Assembly (NCBI GenBank): GCA_041398965.1
Contig: JAWKTT010000003.1
Location: forward strand, 186,001 to 250,000
From: JAWKTT01 sp041398965
GTDB taxonomy: Bacteria; Planctomycetota; Planctomycetia; Planctomycetales; Planctomycetaceae
Length of the DNA: 64,000 nt
Direction of reading: 5' to 3'
Both the position numbers and the translations under genes were made by a program. Of the stretch, positions 63,150 through 64,000 are shown in pieces (position 1 is the stretch's first letter; each line of letters opens with the position of its first letter). The notes beneath the pieces were generated by a model. The model made no database searches and had not been told where the DNA came from. It was given only the letters and a program-made list of their open reading frames with translations.

Positions 63150-64000
63150 ATGCGTAATGCTCCTCTTAGCTCGGTCTATGCGGGGCCGCTGCGGGCGAGT
63201 GCTGCGGTGGCACCGGTGGGACGGATCGCGTTATTGTTTGGCTTAGTCGCCGTGCTGACGCTGACGGTTGTCGGGCGTGTCGCCTGGGTGCAGATGGCGT
63301 GCCGCGACGATCTCCTTGTGGTGTGGGATCAACCTGCGGTCTCTTTCGAGCCCATTCCGTCGCATGACGGACGGATCATGACCTCTGATGGGCAGGTGCT
63401 GGCGTATGACGATCTGAGTTTTCGACTCGACGTGCATTATCGATGGCTGGAAGAGCCGCCCGATCCGAGTTGGTTGTCGAGCCAGGTTCGAGGACGTCTC
63501 ACCCCAGTTGAGCGAAGAGATGCAGCCCGACGAGAGCGGGAAAGAGAGCAGGTACTCCAGGAGCGACGGCAGATGCACCGCGAACTGGCAGCACTTTTGG
63601 GCGTGAATGAGACGGAGTTGCGAAGTCGATTCCGAGCGATTCAGGAGCGAGTCGAACGAATTGTGGCGTCGGTCGAGTCCCGTCGAGTCGGTCGTTCTGA
63701 TCTAACAACTCAACAGGTTACGACGACTCCGCCGAGTGATCCAGAGGACTCACTTTGGGACCGTGTCGTCCGTGAGCTGACGACACCCCCCCAACGCGAG
63801 TCGCGCGATCCGGTGATCGTTGCTGAGGAGTTGGCGTATCACCCGATCGCGACCCGGCTCCCCATACGTAGCGTCGGGCTGATCGAGTCGTACCCCTCAC
63901 GATTCCCCGGCATCTCCATCGAAGTTGATACGACACGGGTCTATCCGGAGCACGACTTGGCCCCCCATCTCGTCGGCGTCCGCACTCCCGTCACTGATGA
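63150..64000 (+). CDS. mrdA: penicillin-binding protein 2, N-terminal part (cut by window end)
   Basis: 283 codons from ATG 63150 with no stop before the window ends. A transmembrane anchor (IALLFGLVAVLTLTVVGRVA, residues 28-47) is followed by PSHDGRIMTSDGQVLAYDD, the class B PBP entry motif (RGxIxDRxG-like), an extended Glu/Arg-rich helical insert (about 115-175: RRDAARREREREQVLQERR) and the start of the dimerisation domain (RLPIRSVGLIESYPSRFPG, RVYPEHDLAPHLVG). The transpeptidase domain lies beyond the window. The order mreB-mreC-mreD-PBP2 is the standard elongasome operon. A weak AAGGA lies upstream. Confidence 0.85.
   Translation, partial: MRNAPLSSVYAGPLRASAAVAPVGRIALLFGLVAVLTLTVVGRVAWVQMACRDDLLVVWDQPAVSFEPIPSHDGRIMTSDGQVLAYDDLSFRLDVHYRWLEEPPDPSWLSSQVRGRLTPVERRDAARREREREQVLQERRQMHRELAALLGVNETELRSRFRAIQERVERIVASVESRRVGRSDLTTQQVTTTPPSDPEDSLWDRVVRELTTPPQRESRDPVIVAEELAYHPIATRLPIRSVGLIESYPSRFPGISIEVDTTRVYPEHDLAPHLVGVRTPVTD

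Overview
The window looks like a chromosomal segment of a planctomycete (phylum Planctomycetota). The evidence is two pairs of planctomycete-type cytochrome-like proteins (PSCyt1/DUF1549/DUF1553) each next to a DUF1501 protein, a methenyl-H4MPT cyclohydrolase gene, an FG-GAP/VCBS secreted protein, a ceramidase-like hydrolase with a LamG-like tail, and GC-rich codon use. Species cannot be named from sequence alone.

Layout. 1-4.1 kb: end of an unidentified gene, then two decayed genes on the minus strand, a GntP-type permease and a rhamnulokinase, probably remains of a sugar-uptake locus. 4.2-8.1 kb: minus-strand housekeeping block (small acidic protein, membrane protein, tsaD, mch). 8.6-13.7 kb: plus-strand PSCyt/DUF1553 protein and DUF1501 protein. 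14-23 kb: CehA-like PHP-domain protein, DUF58 protein, rhodanese, VCBS-repeat protein, alpha/beta hydrolase. 23.3-30.5 kb: second DUF1501 + PSCyt/DUF1553 pair (minus strand) and a ceramidase-like protein. 30.8-38.9 kb: seven plus-strand genes for a surface polysaccharide (aminotransferase, flippase, methyltransferase, GNAT/FemAB-like transferase, sulfotransferase, polymerase/ligase-like membrane protein, glycosyltransferase). 39-48.4 kb: anthranilate-synthase-type amidotransferase, four-domain S1 protein, a 32-residue basic protein, an FmdB-like protein without its cysteines, an A-type Fe-S carrier, two small unknowns, a LarA-like protein and a tail-specific protease. 48.4-55.6 kb: accessory zone with a decayed IS110, an IS1380-family element with matching 18-bp ends, a MITE-like element inserted inside its transposase, a SUKH/SMI1 protein and a decayed, previously unseen minus-strand gene. 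55.6-59 kb: FkbM methyltransferase, DUF1573 protein, PhoD-like phosphatase. 59.4 kb to the end: mreB-mreC-mreD and the start of a penicillin-binding protein 2 gene, a cell-wall elongation operon.

The most distinctive feature is the intergenic DNA. At least four families of repeats are scattered through it: (i) a ~130-bp imperfect palindrome resembling ERIC elements in architecture, six loci; (ii) a REP-like hairpin with a 22-bp arm, three loci; (iii) a hairpin module with CTCCCTCTCCCCC arms, several loci; (iv) a 324/435-bp element with terminal inverted repeats flanked in both copies by perfect 9-bp target duplications. The 51-53 kb locus is nested: palindromic repeat, then IS1380, then the MITE-like element inside it. 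I found no rRNA, tRNA or CRISPR array by eye.
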